From an uncultured Pseudomonadales bacterium (lineage in GTDB: Bacteria; Pseudomonadota; Gammaproteobacteria; Pseudomonadales; Pseudohongiellaceae): a stretch of DNA of 64,000 nucleotides. The DNA is taken from contig CASIAB010000008.1 of NCBI GenBank assembly GCA_949372635.1, positions 62,001-126,000 on the forward strand, given 5' to 3'. Made by a program: the position numbers and the translations under genes. Shown here piece after piece: positions 31,044-42,488 of the stretch (position 1 is its first letter; each line of letters begins with the position of its first letter). Below the pieces are notes generated by a model. The model had not been told where the DNA came from. It was given only the letters and a program-made list of their open reading frames with translations, and did not search any database.

Positions 31044-31670
31044 TCAGTCTAAGCCCCGAAACCCAGCGGCCAATAGGTAGATTTCGCTCGATCTCGCCCT
31101 AGAAGCCTTGGGTTTCCTAACTTTCAAACTACTAAAACTACTTTTGAGCCCTTTTTGCAGTTCTTCGTAGCCCTCACCATGGAAAACCTTAACCAGGAAG
31201 CCTCCATCAGGCTTCAACACACTCTTAGCAAGATCTAGAGCCAGTTCGGCAAGATGCATCACCCTAGGCAGATCAATGTCTTTCATACCACTCATATTGG
31301 GTGCCATATCTGATATTACAAGGTCTACCTGCCGGTCTTTGAGCAACTCTATCAGGCGCTCCAAGACCGCGTCTTCAGTGAAATCGCCTTGTAAGAATTC
31401 GACTCCAGGCAGAGAGTCGATAAGCAGGATATCGCTGGCTATCACTTGCCCCTTCTCCCCTGCAAAATTAGCGGCTACCTGAGACCAGCCGCCGGGAGCG
31501 GCACCGAGGTCAACAATCGTCATTCCCTGCCTGATCAGCTTGTCCTGCTCTTGAATCTCAAGCAACTTGAAGCTAGCCCTCGATCGATAACCCTCTTCCT
31601 TCGCGCGGCGCACATAGACATCGTCGAAGTGCTCTTTTAGCCATTGCTTGCTGGTTTTTGATCGCCCCAT
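31044..31670 (-). CDS. rlmE: 23S rRNA (uridine-2552-2'-O) methyltransferase
   Basis: A 208-residue SAM-dependent enzyme that 2'-O-methylates U2552 in the ribosomal A loop. It shows [10 protein letters not shown] with the first catalytic Lys, the SAM motif [14 protein letters not shown], the catalytic Asp in [10 protein letters not shown], and VKVFHGEG with the second Lys. It is divergent from yhbY and starts the rlmE-ftsH transcription unit. Confidence 0.97.
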   Translation of the reverse strand: MGRSKTSKQWLKEHFDDVYVRRAKEEGYRSRASFKLLEIQEQDKLIRQGMTIVDLGAAPGGWSQVAANFAGEKGQVIASDILLIDSLPGVEFLQGDFTEDAVLERLIELLKDRQVDLVISDMAPNMSGMKDIDLPRVMHLAELALDLAKSVLKPDGGFLVKVFHGEGYEELQKGLKSSFSSLKVRKPKASRARSSEIYLLAAGFRGLD

Positions 31671-31808
31671 TAACTTGAACCTAGTAAATCCTTATCATTA
31701 CCTTTAATTATTGTTTCTACATTTATTAATTACTTGAGTTCCGCTAGACTCCTCTCCCTTCATAGAAAGTGAGCTACGAGCCCACTGTGGGACTCACATG
31801 GAACTATC

Positions 31809-32126
31809 ATGACAATAAGTAACACAGCTAGGAAACTGTATCGAGCCATCGGCCACAATTTGCACCCGATCGTTACGATTGCCCAAAAAGGCTTGAGCAA
31901 GAACATTCGGTTAGAACTTGAGCGCGCCCTAACCGACCATGAACTCATCAAGATTAAGCTAATAGCGGCCGACCGCGATGCCAAGAAAGCACTCGTAGCA
32001 ATTATCTGTCAGGAGTTTAAATCTGAGTGCGTACAAAGCATTGGCCACACGGCGTTACTGTACAGAAAGGCCAAAAAGCATGACGGTAAATTGTCGAACA
32101 TCAAACAAAAGGCAGCCCTAAGCTAA
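31809..32126 (+). CDS. yhbY: CRS1-YhbY (CRM) domain RNA-binding protein
   Basis: A 105-residue single-domain protein: YRAIGHNLHPIVTIAQKGLS, then the basic helix region and IGHTALLYRK, the pattern of the KH-like CRM fold. YhbY associates with pre-50S ribosomal particles. It is the only plus-strand gene in this block, placed between rlmE and greA as in Escherichia coli, and ends 5 nt from the convergent greA stop. Confidence 0.93.
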   Translation: MTISNTARKLYRAIGHNLHPIVTIAQKGLSKNIRLELERALTDHELIKIKLIAADRDAKKALVAIICQEFKSECVQSIGHTALLYRKAKKHDGKLSNIKQKAALS

Positions 32127-32131
32127 CCCCG

Positions 32132-32608
32132 TTACTTATGCTCGACCTTGTCGATCTCGTATTCGATATCACCGGCGGGCGCATTCACTACAATCTCATC
32201 TCCCTCTCGCTTGCCCATGATGGCCCGGGCAATCGGCGAACTCACTGAGATCTTTCCTTTCGGCACGTCAGCCTCGTCTTCACCAACAATCTGATAGATC
32301 ACAGCTTTATCAGTTTCGGTATTAATAAGCTTCACCGTTGTACCAAAGATTACCCTACCGGTTGCCTCTATTTTAGTGACGTCAATCACTTGAGCATCTG
32401 CCAATTTACCTTCGATTTCTCCGATACGCCCTTCGCAAAAACTCTGCTGTTCTCGCGCTGCATGATACTCAGCATTTTCTTTAAGGTCACCGTGCTCTCT
32501 TGCCTCGGCTATAGCCTTAATAATTTTGGGACGTTGTTCTGATTTTAGTTGGTTCAACTCTTCGCGTAATCGCTCAGAACCCCCCACTGTCATTGGTACT
32601 CTGGACAT
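32132..32608 (-). CDS. greA: Transcription elongation factor GreA
   Basis: A 158-residue protein with an N-terminal antiparallel coiled coil (1-75) whose tip carries the acidic pair needed for transcript cleavage ([10 protein letters not shown]), then a C-terminal FKBP-like domain ([23 protein letters not shown]). It rescues backtracked RNA polymerase. It follows carB, the standard carAB-greA order. Confidence 0.97.
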   Translation of the reverse strand: MSRVPMTVGGSERLREELNQLKSEQRPKIIKAIAEAREHGDLKENAEYHAAREQQSFCEGRIGEIEGKLADAQVIDVTKIEATGRVIFGTTVKLINTETDKAVIYQIVGEDEADVPKGKISVSSPIARAIMGKREGDEIVVNAPAGDIEYEIDKVEHK

Positions 32609-32624
32609 AATTTTTCCATTTTAA

Positions 32625-32659
32625 TTTTAGTACGCTATAAAAAAATAGCAGTACTAAAA
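32625..32659. promoter_or_regulatory. AT-rich inverted repeat upstream of greA
   Basis: Arms TTTTAGTACGCTAT (32625-32638) and its near-perfect complement (32645-32659, one extra base) flank an A-rich loop, between carB and greA. It could form a weak terminator for carB or be a protein-binding palindrome. The T run on the minus strand lies in the loop rather than after the stem, so terminator function is doubtful. Confidence 0.35.
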
Positions 32660-32714
32660 ATCAGCTAGCACGGCAAGAGTGAAAACTGCCATTGCCTCAA
32701 TATTGTGGACTAGT

Positions 32715-35700
32715 CTAATTCAGAGCAGCGTGAAGGTCTTGAATTGTGTATACCGACATATTGCCACTGAAGGATAGCGCTTCGCAAACCGCGAGAGCCC
32801 CAGCTACTGTTGTCGTGCAGAACACATCGTGTCTTAAGGCAGTGCGCCTGATGAGTGATGAATCCAAAATCGCTTGTTTGCCTTCTGTCGTATTAACAAT
32901 CAGCTGTATCTCGTCATTTTTTAACATATCGACTATATGCGGTCTACCTTCTGCGACTTTATTGACACCCGCCACCTCGAGCCCTGCTTCCTCTATAACT
33001 GCTGCTGTTCCATGTGTGGCAACTATCGAATAGCCCAATCGAAGCAGCTTCTTCGCTACCTCAGCGATATGTGGTTTATCTGCATCGCGCACGCTCAGAA
33101 AGGCATTACCTTTTACCTCGAAAAATTCGCCAGCGCCCATCTGCGCTTTTGCATAGGCTTCTGCGAAGGTTTTACCAACACCCATCACTTCGCCTGTGGA
33201 CTTCATCTCTGGCCCGAGTATCGGATCGACACCAGGAAATTTATTAAACGGGAATATCGCCTCTTTTACAGCAAAGGTCTTTGGAATTATCTCTTTCGTA
33301 AATCCTTGGTCCTTCAAGGACTGACCGACCATACAGCGCGCGGCAACTTTAGCTAGCGACCGACCGATGCATTTTGAAACGAATGGCACTGTGCGCGAAG
33401 CCCGGGGATTTACTTCGATTATATAGATCTCGCCATCCTGATAGGCTAGCTGGGTATTCATCAATCCGATAACGCCCAACTCTAGCGCTAGCGCACTTAC
33501 CTGCTGGCGAATCTTATCTTGAACTTCCATTGGCAGATTGTAGGGAGGCAAGGAGCAAGCCGAATCACCAGAGTGAATGCCCGCCTGCTCGATATGCTGC
33601 ATGATTGCACCAACGACCACTTGCTTGCCGTCGCAAACCAGATCGACATCTATTTCGATCGCCGCACTCAAAAAATAATCGAGCAGCACAGGGCTGTCGT
33701 TGGATACCTTGACTGCATCGTGCATGTAACGATTCAACTCTTCTTCGTTGTAGACAATCTCCATGGCCCGTCCGCCCAGCACATAGGACGGCCGCACTAC
33801 CAATGGATAAGTAATTCGTTTTGCCGCTTCAATACTTTCTTCAACACTTCGTACCGTGCTGTTTGGTGGTTGTTTCAGGCCCACCCTTTCGATTAGCTGC
33901 TGGAACCTTTCTCGGTCTTCAGCGCGATCGATAGCGTCGGGGCTAGTACCAATAACTGGAACACCGGCCTCCTCCAATCGTTTCACTAGATTTAGTGGCG
34001 TCTGCCCACCGAATTGAACAATGACGCCCTTAGGCTTCTCAAGCTGAACAACCTCTATAACATCTTCGAATGTCAGTGGCTCAAAGAACAGCCGATCTGA
34101 AATATTGTAGTCGGTAGACACGGTCTCGGGATTGCAGTTGACCATGACGGTCTCGTAGCCGTCCTCACGCATGGCTAACGCAGCGTGCACACAGCAGTAA
34201 TCAAACTCGATTCCCTGCCCGATACGATTGGGGCCACCCCCTAGCACCATAATCTTGTCTTTATCGGAAGGCTCAGCCTCACACTCTTCTTCGTAAGTTG
34301 AATACATATAGGCTGTTGAAGAAACGAATTCTGCGGCACAAGTATCCACACGCTTATAGACGGGACGAATGCCCAGCTCGTGTCGTTTCGACTGAACAGC
34401 CAACTCCGGTATTTCCAAAACCTGACTCAAGCGCATATCTGAGAAACCTTTCCTCTTGAGCTTGCGCATGACGTCATAGTCGATTTCCTCAAGAGACTTT
34501 TTAGCGAGCATCTTCTCATCATTAATTAGATCTTCGATCTGCACGAGGAACCAACAATCAATCCCAGTCAATTCGTGAATCGTGTCGATAGGCCAGCCCG
34601 CTCGGAAGGCATCTGCGATATACCAGATTCGTTCTGCGCCCGGCTCGGTTAGTTCTCTCGTTAGAACAGCCTTGGCATCACTTAACTTGAGGTTGAGCAC
34701 TGGATCGAAACCGCACATCCCAACCTCAAGTCCGCGTAGCGCCTTGTGTAAGGATTCCTGGAAGGTCCGCCCAATCGCCATGACCTCACCCACTGACTTC
34801 ATCTGAGTGGTTAGTCGATCATTCGCTTCTGGAAATTTCTCGAAGGTGAATCGAGGAATCTTAGTAACAACATAATCAATAGACGGCTCGAAAGATGCGG
34901 GTGTAACGCCACCGGTAATTTCGTTTCGTAACTCATCGAGAGTAAATCCTATTGCGAGCTTCGCGGCGACCCGAGCAATCGGAAATCCCGTTGCCTTCGA
35001 AGCGAGTGCCGAGGAACGAGACACCCTTGGGTTCATCTCGATAATAACCAGGCGACCGTCTACAGGATTGATACCGAACTGAACATTGGACCCTCCAGTT
35101 TCTACGCCAATCTCTCGCAAGACAGCAAGCGCGGCATTCCGAAGAATCTGATATTCCTTGTCGGTCAGGGTTTGTGCAGGAGCAACAGTAATTGAATCGC
35201 CCGTGTGCACACCCATAGCATCGAAATTCTCAATGGAGCAGACGATGATGCAGTTGTCATTAGTATCGCGTACCACTTCAAGTTCATATTCTTTCCAGCC
35301 GATTAGAGATTCGTCGATTAGCAGCTCGTTGGTCGGTGAGAGTTCCATGCCACGCAGACAGATCTCATCGAACTCTTCCTTGTTATAGGCGATTCCACCC
35401 CCAGTACCACCCATGGTAAACGACGGCCTAATGATACAGGGAAAGCCAACTTTTTCGATTGCTTCGCGCGCCTGTTCCAGATTATGAGCAATGCCGTGCT
35501 GAGGCGTTTCCAATCCGATTTTCTGCATAGCCTGGTCGAAAAGTTCTCGGTCTTCAGCCTTGTCTATTGCCTCGCAGTTCGCGCCGATTAGCTCGACGTT
35601 GTACTTGTCCAAAACGCCGTGACGATTTAGGTCCAATGCACAGTTGAGCGCAGTTTGCCCCCCCATGGTAGGCAGAATGGCATCGGGCCTCTCTTTCTCG

Positions 35701-35933
35701 ATAATCTTCTCGACCATGCGCCAATTGATAGGCTCAATGTAGGTGGCATCAGCCATCACCGGGTCGGTCATGATAGTGGCAGGATTAGAGTTAACTAGAA
35801 TGACTCGCAGGCCTTCTTCTTTTAACGCCTGGCAAGCTTGTGCTCCTGAATAGTCGAATTCACATGCTTGCCCGATAACGATAGGGCCGGCTCCTAGGAT
35901 TAATATGCTCTTTAGATCAGTTCTTCGTGGCAT
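32715..35933 (-). CDS. carB: Carbamoyl-phosphate synthase large subunit
   Basis: At 1072 residues this has the normal full length, with two homologous ATP-grasp halves (about 1-545 and 550-935). Each half has a [10 protein letters not shown]- or [10 protein letters not shown]-type loop and a metal-binding NPR motif ([33 protein letters not shown]). A C-terminal methylglyoxal-synthase-like regulatory domain (about 935-1072) follows. It makes carbamoyl phosphate from ammonia, bicarbonate and two ATP for pyrimidine and arginine synthesis. It follows carA by 81 nt. Confidence 0.98.
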   Translation of the reverse strand: MPRRTDLKSILILGAGPIVIGQACEFDYSGAQACQALKEEGLRVILVNSNPATIMTDPVMADATYIEPINWRMVEKIIEKERPDAILPTMGGQTALNCALDLNRHGVLDKYNVELIGANCEAIDKAEDRELFDQAMQKIGLETPQHGIAHNLEQAREAIEKVGFPCIIRPSFTMGGTGGGIAYNKEEFDEICLRGMELSPTNELLIDESLIGWKEYELEVVRDTNDNCIIVCSIENFDAMGVHTGDSITVAPAQTLTDKEYQILRNAALAVLREIGVETGGSNVQFGINPVDGRLVIIEMNPRVSRSSALASKATGFPIARVAAKLAIGFTLDELRNEITGGVTPASFEPSIDYVVTKIPRFTFEKFPEANDRLTTQMKSVGEVMAIGRTFQESLHKALRGLEVGMCGFDPVLNLKLSDAKAVLTRELTEPGAERIWYIADAFRAGWPIDTIHELTGIDCWFLVQIEDLINDEKMLAKKSLEEIDYDVMRKLKRKGFSDMRLSQVLEIPELAVQSKRHELGIRPVYKRVDTCAAEFVSSTAYMYSTYEEECEAEPSDKDKIMVLGGGPNRIGQGIEFDYCCVHAALAMREDGYETVMVNCNPETVSTDYNISDRLFFEPLTFEDVIEVVQLEKPKGVIVQFGGQTPLNLVKRLEEAGVPVIGTSPDAIDRAEDRERFQQLIERVGLKQPPNSTVRSVEESIEAAKRITYPLVVRPSYVLGGRAMEIVYNEEELNRYMHDAVKVSNDSPVLLDYFLSAAIEIDVDLVCDGKQVVVGAIMQHIEQAGIHSGDSACSLPPYNLPMEVQDKIRQQVSALALELGVIGLMNTQLAYQDGEIYIIEVNPRASRTVPFVSKCIGRSLAKVAARCMVGQSLKDQGFTKEIIPKTFAVKEAIFPFNKFPGVDPILGPEMKSTGEVMGVGKTFAEAYAKAQMGAGEFFEVKGNAFLSVRDADKPHIAEVAKKLLRLGYSIVATHGTAAVIEEAGLEVAGVNKVAEGRPHIVDMLKNDEIQLIVNTTEGKQAILDSSLIRRTALRHDVFCTTTVAGALAVCEALSFSGNMSVYTIQDLHAALN

Positions 35934-36014
35934 GGTTGCGTTGTCTGTACCTTGTTAGTTAGCTCTTCTTTGCAGTCACGTGTTTAAACGCTTTATTCGA
36001 GAATTGTTAAACTA

Positions 36015-37151
36015 TTAATTTCGATTGGCCATCAGTTCGATGAAGTGATCAAACAGTGGCGCCACATCATGTGGACCTGGGCTTGCTTCTGGATGACCCT
36101 GAAATGCGAATGCTGGCTTATCCGTGCGCTCTATTCCTTGCAAGGAGCCATCGAATAAGGACTTATGTGTTGCTATCAGATTCTCGGGAAGAGTCTTCTC
36201 GTCGACGGCGAAGCCATGATTTTGGCTGGTAATCATTACCTTGCCATTTTTTAGATTTTGTACGGGGTGGTTCGCGCCATGGTGACCCAAAGACATCTTC
36301 AACGTGCTTGCACCGCAGGCTAGCGCCATTAGCTGACAACCGAGACAGATGCCGAATAGTGGAATACCTGCTTCCAGCAACTCCGATATTGCCGCGATAG
36401 CATAGTCACATGGCTCTGGATCGCCCGGACCGTTAGAAAGGAAGATTCCATCAGGCTTCATAGCAAGCACCTCGCTCGCCGAAGTCTGTGCAGGTACAAC
36501 CCTTACTTCGCAGTCGCGATCGGCTAGCATACGAAGAATATTGTTCTTAACGCCAAAGTCGTAAGCGACGATATTGAAGCGATTATCAGAATCCTCTTTA
36601 TATCCAGACTCTAGGTCCCAAACACCTCCCTTCCAATAGTAGCTTTCTTTAACGCTGACCTCTTTGGCGAGATCCATTCCTTTTAATCCCGGGAATGCCC
36701 TGGCAAGCCGCAATGCTTGGACCTCACCACCGCCTTCAAGTTCCGCACCGGTTAGGAGACAGCCGTTCAACGCTCCTTTATCGCGGAGCAAGCGCGTAAG
36801 ACGACGCGTATCGATCTCCGCGATCGCAACAACGTTTCTAGCTTTTAGGAACTCATCAAGTGACTGCTCATTGCGCCAGTTGCTTGCCAGCAAAGGTAAA
36901 TCGCGAATAACGAGACCGGAGGCCCAAACCCGACTGGACTCATTGTCTTCTTCATTCGTGCCAGTGTTGCCGATATGAGGATAGGTGAGAGTGACGATCT
37001 GTTTAGCGTACGAAGGGTCAGTTAGGATTTCCTGATACCCCGTCATAGAGGTATTGAAAACCACTTCGCCACTGGAGCTTCCCTCTGCCCCAATAGCAAT
37101 ACCATGAAATACGCTACCATCTTCTAATGCAAGCACCGCTGACCCAAACAC
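36015..37151 (-). CDS. carA: Carbamoyl-phosphate synthase small subunit (glutaminase)
   Basis: A 378-residue glutamine amidotransferase that supplies ammonia to CarB. The N-terminal half carries [17 protein letters not shown]; the class I glutaminase half has nucleophile C269 in GICLGCQ and a HPEASPGP triad segment. Its start lies about 44 nt after a terminator-like hairpin, which may attenuate expression. Gene order dapB-carA-carB-greA is typical for the group. Confidence 0.98.
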   Translation of the reverse strand: MFGSAVLALEDGSVFHGIAIGAEGSSSGEVVFNTSMTGYQEILTDPSYAKQIVTLTYPHIGNTGTNEEDNESSRVWASGLVIRDLPLLASNWRNEQSLDEFLKARNVVAIAEIDTRRLTRLLRDKGALNGCLLTGAELEGGGEVQALRLARAFPGLKGMDLAKEVSVKESYYWKGGVWDLESGYKEDSDNRFNIVAYDFGVKNNILRMLADRDCEVRVVPAQTSASEVLAMKPDGIFLSNGPGDPEPCDYAIAAISELLEAGIPLFGICLGCQLMALACGASTLKMSLGHHGANHPVQNLKNGKVMITSQNHGFAVDEKTLPENLIATHKSLFDGSLQGIERTDKPAFAFQGHPEASPGPHDVAPLFDHFIELMANRN

Positions 37152-37194
37152 TTTTTCTCCTAAACTACCTTCATCGTTCTATTAATTTTTGGCG

Positions 37195-37227
37195 AAAAAA
37201 AACGGAATGAAGAATCTCCTCACTCCG
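37195..37227 (-). terminator. Intrinsic terminator / possible attenuator in the carA leader
   Basis: Minus-strand RNA forms an 11-bp stem (CGGAGUGAGGA with UCUUCAUUCCG, two G-U wobbles) with a 3-nt loop at 37203-37227, followed by eight U (complement of 37195-37202). It is more than 200 nt past the dapB stop but only 44 nt before the carA ATG. It fits a leader attenuator better than a simple dapB terminator, although both are possible. Confidence 0.7.
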
Positions 37228-37445
37228 CTTTTTAATCAATTTTTTATTGTTTTCAGCATTGTCATACTGAGCGAGTATTCTATAGATACATACCCCATCT
37301 TGTCTACGTCGAACTGCTTTAAAATCAAGCGAGAAGCGAAAATAATTTGAAATCTTCAAGCTAAATCGTTTGTGTTTTATTAGCCATGAGTTATTCAAAC
37401 CAATTCCAGTGGCGACAACTTATTTAGCTCCAATGCGAACTCCAG

Positions 37446-38267
<822 letters not shown>

Positions 38268-38548
38268 TTAAAGAGGTGCAGTATACAGTGGCTCTGGCAC
38301 AAGCTAAACCTCGATGCAGCTGAGATGCTTATCCCTTGTTGGGTAGAGCCTACCTACACTTTCCAACGCAGTAAAACACCTGAGGATGATTGCCAATTTA
38401 GGCACCCTCTCTGCGCGAAAGATCGGTTGCTGGTTAAGCAAAAAATACTAGCCGAAATGTCCACATCAATGGCCTACCATTCTGCATTGGCCCATTACAA
38501 AGATTCGATGTAAGATCTGCCAAGCCCCGCGAGATTCTTCCAGCCTAA

Positions 38549-38766
38549 GAGATCACACATCTGGCACTAGAAGGCAGCCAAGGCGCTGTGAGCATTATCG
38601 TTACCAACAACAGCCCCGTAGATGTCGAATTCAGTATTCGTGACGAACGATTTATTAGCATTATCGTCGCATGGATCAAGGCAACATGATCCTCGCAGGC
38701 GAGAAGAACAAAGACCTGAATCGATTCGCATCCATGTTCTCAGAGAACGTTGAATCGGTATTTTAA
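38549..38766 (+). pseudogene. Decayed gene tail resembling the DUF3379 C-terminus
   Basis: Two plus-strand frames together read as one conserved tail. Frame one (38549-38686, stop TGA 38687) encodes LALEGSQGAVSIIVTNNSP and VEFSIRDERF; frame two (from 38671 to TAA 38764-38766) continues with MDQGNMILAGEKNKDL and FSENVESVF. A frame change near 38660-38680 and lack of a start make it a pseudogene. The pattern (EGxxGxVS...GNxIxxGEK) resembles DUF3379 proteins of Gammaproteobacteria, which I recall only in outline. The preceding 300 nt contain no readable gene, although SALAHYKD near 38485 may be an earlier fragment. Confidence 0.5.
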
Positions 38767-38791
38767 GCGACCTGTTAAGTTGCTCGGTTGC

Positions 38792-40588
38792 TTAGAACTG
38801 CTCCGGCCTCATTGTCATTAGGGATTCTGCACCACTACTAATTTCAGCCAACAATGATACCGTTCGCGGGAGCAGTCTCTGTAGAAAGAATTCCCCAGTT
38901 TTAACTAAAGCATCCGTGTAATCCGCATCAGAGGACTCTGAATTTTGATCTGCCAATGCCGCCGCCAGTATTCTCTCCCACATGAAGCAATAGAGCACCA
39001 AGCCCATTAGCTCCATATAACTATATGAGGCTGCCCCAACTTCATTCAGGTCACTACCGCTTCTCGCCAACACCGTTGCAGTTGCCGTTTCCAAACGCCC
39101 ACGGCATTTCTCGAAAGCAGCAAGATAAGGCTGCATCGCTTCGACACCTTTCTGGCTAGCGACAAACTCATCCATCTCGCCAGATAAAATTTCTAGCAGC
39201 TCGCCCTTACTACGCACGGTCTTGCGTCCCATAAGGTCAAGCGCCTGAACGCCATTTGCACCCTCGTAGATTTGTGCGATTCTTGCATCACGAACATTCT
39301 GCTCTAGCCCCCACTCTGCAACATAACCATGACCACCCAGTACTTGCTGACCCAGTACACAGGCTTCGAAACCACGGTCTGTGCAATACGCCTTTTGAAC
39401 AGGAATAAGTAGCCCTACAAGCTGCCCAGCCTTCTTGCGAGCAGCTTCATCCGTGTGGAAACGAGCTATATCCAACTGACTCGCTGCATATAGGGATAGG
39501 GCGCGTCCCCCTATAATATTAGCCCGCATCGTCAACAGCATTCTTCGTACGTCAGGATGCACAATGATGGGGTCTGCATTCAAATCCGGCTGCAAGGCTC
39601 CTGTCGCAGCTCTACCCTGTAGTCTTTCCTTCGCGTACGCAGATGCTAATTGGTAGGAGCTATCGGCTAGACCGTTACCCTGGAGTCCCATCGATAATCG
39701 CTCGTAGTTCATCATGGTAAACATATGAGAGAGCCCTTGGTTTTCCTCACCGACCAAGTAGCCCGCGGCCGAATCGAAATTCATTACGCAGGTTGAGGAC
39801 GCCTTGATCCCCATCTTGCGCTCTATTGAACCGCAGGCTACGGTGTTGCGCTCACCAGTTAGCATCCCCGACTCGTCGACCAAGAATTTGGGAACCAGAA
39901 ATAAGGAGATCCCCCTAGGGCCTGCGGGGGCATCTGGTAATTTGGCTAGTACCAGATGAATGATATTCTCGGTTAGATCATGCTCTCCGGCTGTAATAAA
40001 TATTTTGGTACCGCTAAGCCGGTAGCTGCCATCGACTTGCAATTCGGCCTTAGTCTTAATCATTCCAAGGTCGGTTCCCGCGTGAGGCTCGGTTAGGCAC
40101 ATCGTGCCGGACCAATTGCCGGAGTACATCTTCGGCAGATAGCGCTGCTTCAATTCATCACTTCCATGATAGCTAAGAGTTAACGTCGCACCAGTATTAA
40201 GAATCGTATAGAGCGCAAAAGAAGAATTAGCGGCAAATAACATTTCTTCAATTACAGCAGACAGCATCTTAGGCATGCCTTGACCACCGTAATCCACATC
40301 GCCAGTTAGGCTTGACCAACCTCCTGCAGCAAATTCCTTATACGCTTCCTTAAAACCCTCTGGCGTAGTTACTGTCCCATTATCAAAATGGCAGGCTTCG
40401 GCATCACCACTTTGATTGATGGGAGCGAGCAACCCTTCTGCTATCTTTCCTGCTTCTTCGACAATAGCAGCGATCAGGTCATCTGTGACCTCTGCTGTGT
40501 CCGGCATGCTGGCAAATAACTGATCTACATTGAATACATTATTTAAGAGAAATCTGATATCTCTTAACGGAGCTCTATAAGTAGCCAT
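38792..40588 (-). CDS. Acyl-CoA dehydrogenase (long, ~600-residue type)
   Basis: I start at the ATG at 40588 (598 residues) because family members begin MATYxAPLRDxRF; the upstream ATG at 40648 adds 20 atypical residues. The first step of beta-oxidation is supported by CLTEPHAGTDLGMIKTKA (FAD and substrate contact), the GTKIFITAGEHD segment, and the catalytic glutamate in QIYEGANGVQALDLMGRK. A C-terminal helical extension (about 460-598) is typical of this FadE-like class. It is flanked by two pseudogenes and has no beta-oxidation partners nearby. Confidence 0.93.
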   Translation of the reverse strand: MATYRAPLRDIRFLLNNVFNVDQLFASMPDTAEVTDDLIAAIVEEAGKIAEGLLAPINQSGDAEACHFDNGTVTTPEGFKEAYKEFAAGGWSSLTGDVDYGGQGMPKMLSAVIEEMLFAANSSFALYTILNTGATLTLSYHGSDELKQRYLPKMYSGNWSGTMCLTEPHAGTDLGMIKTKAELQVDGSYRLSGTKIFITAGEHDLTENIIHLVLAKLPDAPAGPRGISLFLVPKFLVDESGMLTGERNTVACGSIERKMGIKASSTCVMNFDSAAGYLVGEENQGLSHMFTMMNYERLSMGLQGNGLADSSYQLASAYAKERLQGRAATGALQPDLNADPIIVHPDVRRMLLTMRANIIGGRALSLYAASQLDIARFHTDEAARKKAGQLVGLLIPVQKAYCTDRGFEACVLGQQVLGGHGYVAEWGLEQNVRDARIAQIYEGANGVQALDLMGRKTVRSKGELLEILSGEMDEFVASQKGVEAMQPYLAAFEKCRGRLETATATVLARSGSDLNEVGAASYSYMELMGLVLYCFMWERILAAALADQNSESSDADYTDALVKTGEFFLQRLLPRTVSLLAEISSGAESLMTMRPEQF

Positions 40589-40730
40589 TTCTTTTTTCCC
40601 AAAAAAAAACTTAACCATTGAGATGGTATTATAAGGGATGCTAGCCATAACAGGTACTACGCTGTTAAGCGCAAACTCAGGAAATCGCGCAGCACAATAT
40701 ACTTAGGCTGGCAGCCAAAGGCATAGATAA

Positions 40731-41451
40731 GCAAACCGCAGCACCCTCTCAGCCACCTGCATCGTATGTGAAAAAAATGCAGATTCAGACCGCAGTATCT
40801 GCAATGAGAGTGAATGTAAGCTACCAAAACTCGGCGATTGTTGCCGACGATACGGCATCAAAATAAGCGGCAGAATGGTTACGGATTCCTGTTGTACTAA
40901 TTGTCAACTTTCTCCACCAGGCTACGATTCCTGCACCTGTGTATTCCCGTATGTTTCACCAATCGATAAATTGGTTGCTGATTTCAAGTTTGCAGCCCGC
41001 TTTGATACTGGCTATTCCCTCCCAAGATTCTTGGCAAGAGCGTTCAATGCTTACTATATTGGCGCGGCCTAGCCCGAACGGCTTGTACCCGTCGCTCTGC
41101 ACCGTAATCGGCTAGACCCGCGAGGATTTAATCAGGCCAGTGAGATAGGCAATGTCCTCGCCAAGCACTGCGGAGTCTCAATCTCCCACTGCGCCCTGAG
41201 CAGGTTACGAAATAAACAGCCGCAGACTTCGATGAGTTCGACCGCCGCACGAAAGGCAAACTTACGCAAGGCATTCGACGTGAGTAAATCGGGTAGCCTT
41301 TAAAGGCGTGATATGCATTGCACTAATCGATGACGTGGTGAGGACGATGACCACAACTCAAGCTATCTCGAGAATGCTGCGAGCTCAGCAGGACTGCCGA
41401 ATTGACGCGTCGTGTCTTGCACGTGCGAGGAAACTCTCTAATCAACCTTAA
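40731..41451 (+). pseudogene. comF: comF pseudogene (phosphoribosyltransferase-like competence protein)
   Basis: An almost complete ComF reads through this gap. Zinc-finger cysteine pairs come first (CIVCEK, SICNESEC, DCCRRYG, CCTNCQ, CTC), then PIDKLVADFKF, VPVALHRNRL and RGFNQASEIGNVLA, then the PRPP loop region ALIDDVVRTMTTTQAISRML and LARARK. Three lesions are visible: no start codon in frame at the 5' end, an in-frame TAG at 41070-41072, and a +1 frameshift near 41298 (frame one stops at TAA 41301). The end is TAA 41449-41451. ComF is needed for natural transformation in several Gammaproteobacteria. From 41452 to 41564 I see nothing. Confidence 0.85.
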
Positions 41452-41564
41452 ATCCAGCCGAGGGACATTTACGAGAAATGAAGAAGTCTAGCCAGCCAGA
41501 ATTAAGCCGGATGACTGAACCGATTGCAGAATTAAGAAAAAACAGAATGCTAGGACGGTTGTAC

Positions 41565-42488
41565 CTAAAACTGGTACTTAATAGACCCATATGCTACTCG
41601 ACCATTCTGATCCAGAATGCGCGTAGTAGAATTTAGAATCTGTGCAGTCTTCTCATCGAAAATATTGCGAATCCCAAACGAAATTATTGCACGGTCATGC
41701 AAGCCGGTCTTCACGCTGTAGCCGTACTCAAAATCGAAGGTGGTAATATTATCGACTAACTCATTTATTTCGTCCATGTTCAATTCACTAATATCTTTGA
41801 ATGAATCGAAGTAATTAGTTATAGCACTGGCCGTGTGATTTCCAAATTGCCAAGAAAGCATAAGACTACTCTGCAGTTCTGGGCTAATCAGTCGCTGATC
41901 TATTTCCGCGATGTTGGAAGTGGCAAAATCTAGGAGCACCCCCTTGTTTTCGAATTCTTCAATATAGGTTGTGGTGGAGCTGAGGGTAAACTGACCGAAG
42001 CGATTCGTATCCCATATGTAGGAGGCGCCCAGATCAAATCCGTTCGATTCGACATTGGTTCCCAATAGTGAGTTGTCTATATTTAATTCTGTGATTGCCG
42101 AATCATCGATGTATAGCTTCGTTAGCCCGCCCTGCCAATTTTTATTGGTCACCGGCGCCTCATCGACCTGCATTTTCCAAGCATCTGCACTAATGCTCAG
42201 ACCAGCAATAGGCTCAATCTGCATACCCAGATTGAAGCTTAAGGCATCGTCCACAACAGCACCTTGAAAGTCTTTCTGCTCAACAGTTCTCGCAATGCTC
42301 AAAAATGGCGCCTGCTCATTCAATATAGAGCTGGGTGCTATGCGGAAAATAGCGCTACCTGACTGGTTATCTGCCGCTTCATCAATAAAGGAATAACCAT
42401 CCTGAGCCATAGTGGAAGAGCCCATGAAAGCTATTCCAATTAGCAGCGAAGTCATCGCCGGCGCATTCTGTAGATGGTTGATTTTCAT
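41565..42488 (-). CDS. TonB-dependent-receptor-like barrel fragment with its own signal peptide (no plug)
   Basis: Starting at ATG 42488 (GAG ribosome site 4 nt upstream), the 307-residue product has a signal peptide ending near STMAQ. It then enters directly into receptor-type beta strands: IEPIAGLSISADAWKMQV, NGFDLGASYIWDT, LQSSLMLSWQFGNHTAS, IISFGIRNIFDE. It ends in GSIKYQF with a terminal aromatic. These are features of the C-terminal barrel strands of TonB-dependent receptors. The TonB box and plug domain are missing and too few strands remain for a full 22-strand barrel. It is either an internally deleted receptor kept in frame or a small stand-alone barrel. The longer reading from 42653 adds 55 unlikely residues. 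Confidence 0.65.
   Translation of the reverse strand: MKINHLQNAPAMTSLLIGIAFMGSSTMAQDGYSFIDEAADNQSGSAIFRIAPSSILNEQAPFLSIARTVEQKDFQGAVVDDALSFNLGMQIEPIAGLSISADAWKMQVDEAPVTNKNWQGGLTKLYIDDSAITELNIDNSLLGTNVESNGFDLGASYIWDTNRFGQFTLSSTTTYIEEFENKGVLLDFATSNIAEIDQRLISPELQSSLMLSWQFGNHTASAITNYFDSFKDISELNMDEINELVDNITTFDFEYGYSVKTGLHDRAIISFGIRNIFDEKTAQILNSTTRILDQNGRVAYGSIKYQF

Noticed and set aside
37171-37398. 75-codon minus-strand ORF between dapB and carA
   Set aside because: It runs through the terminator hairpin and U tract of the carA leader and has a basic, Phe/Arg-rich composition without any recognisable pattern.
38325-38513. 62-codon plus-strand ORF after dapB
   Set aside because: No ribosome site and no coherent protein pattern, apart from a possible short DUF3379-like fragment near its end; not called as a gene.
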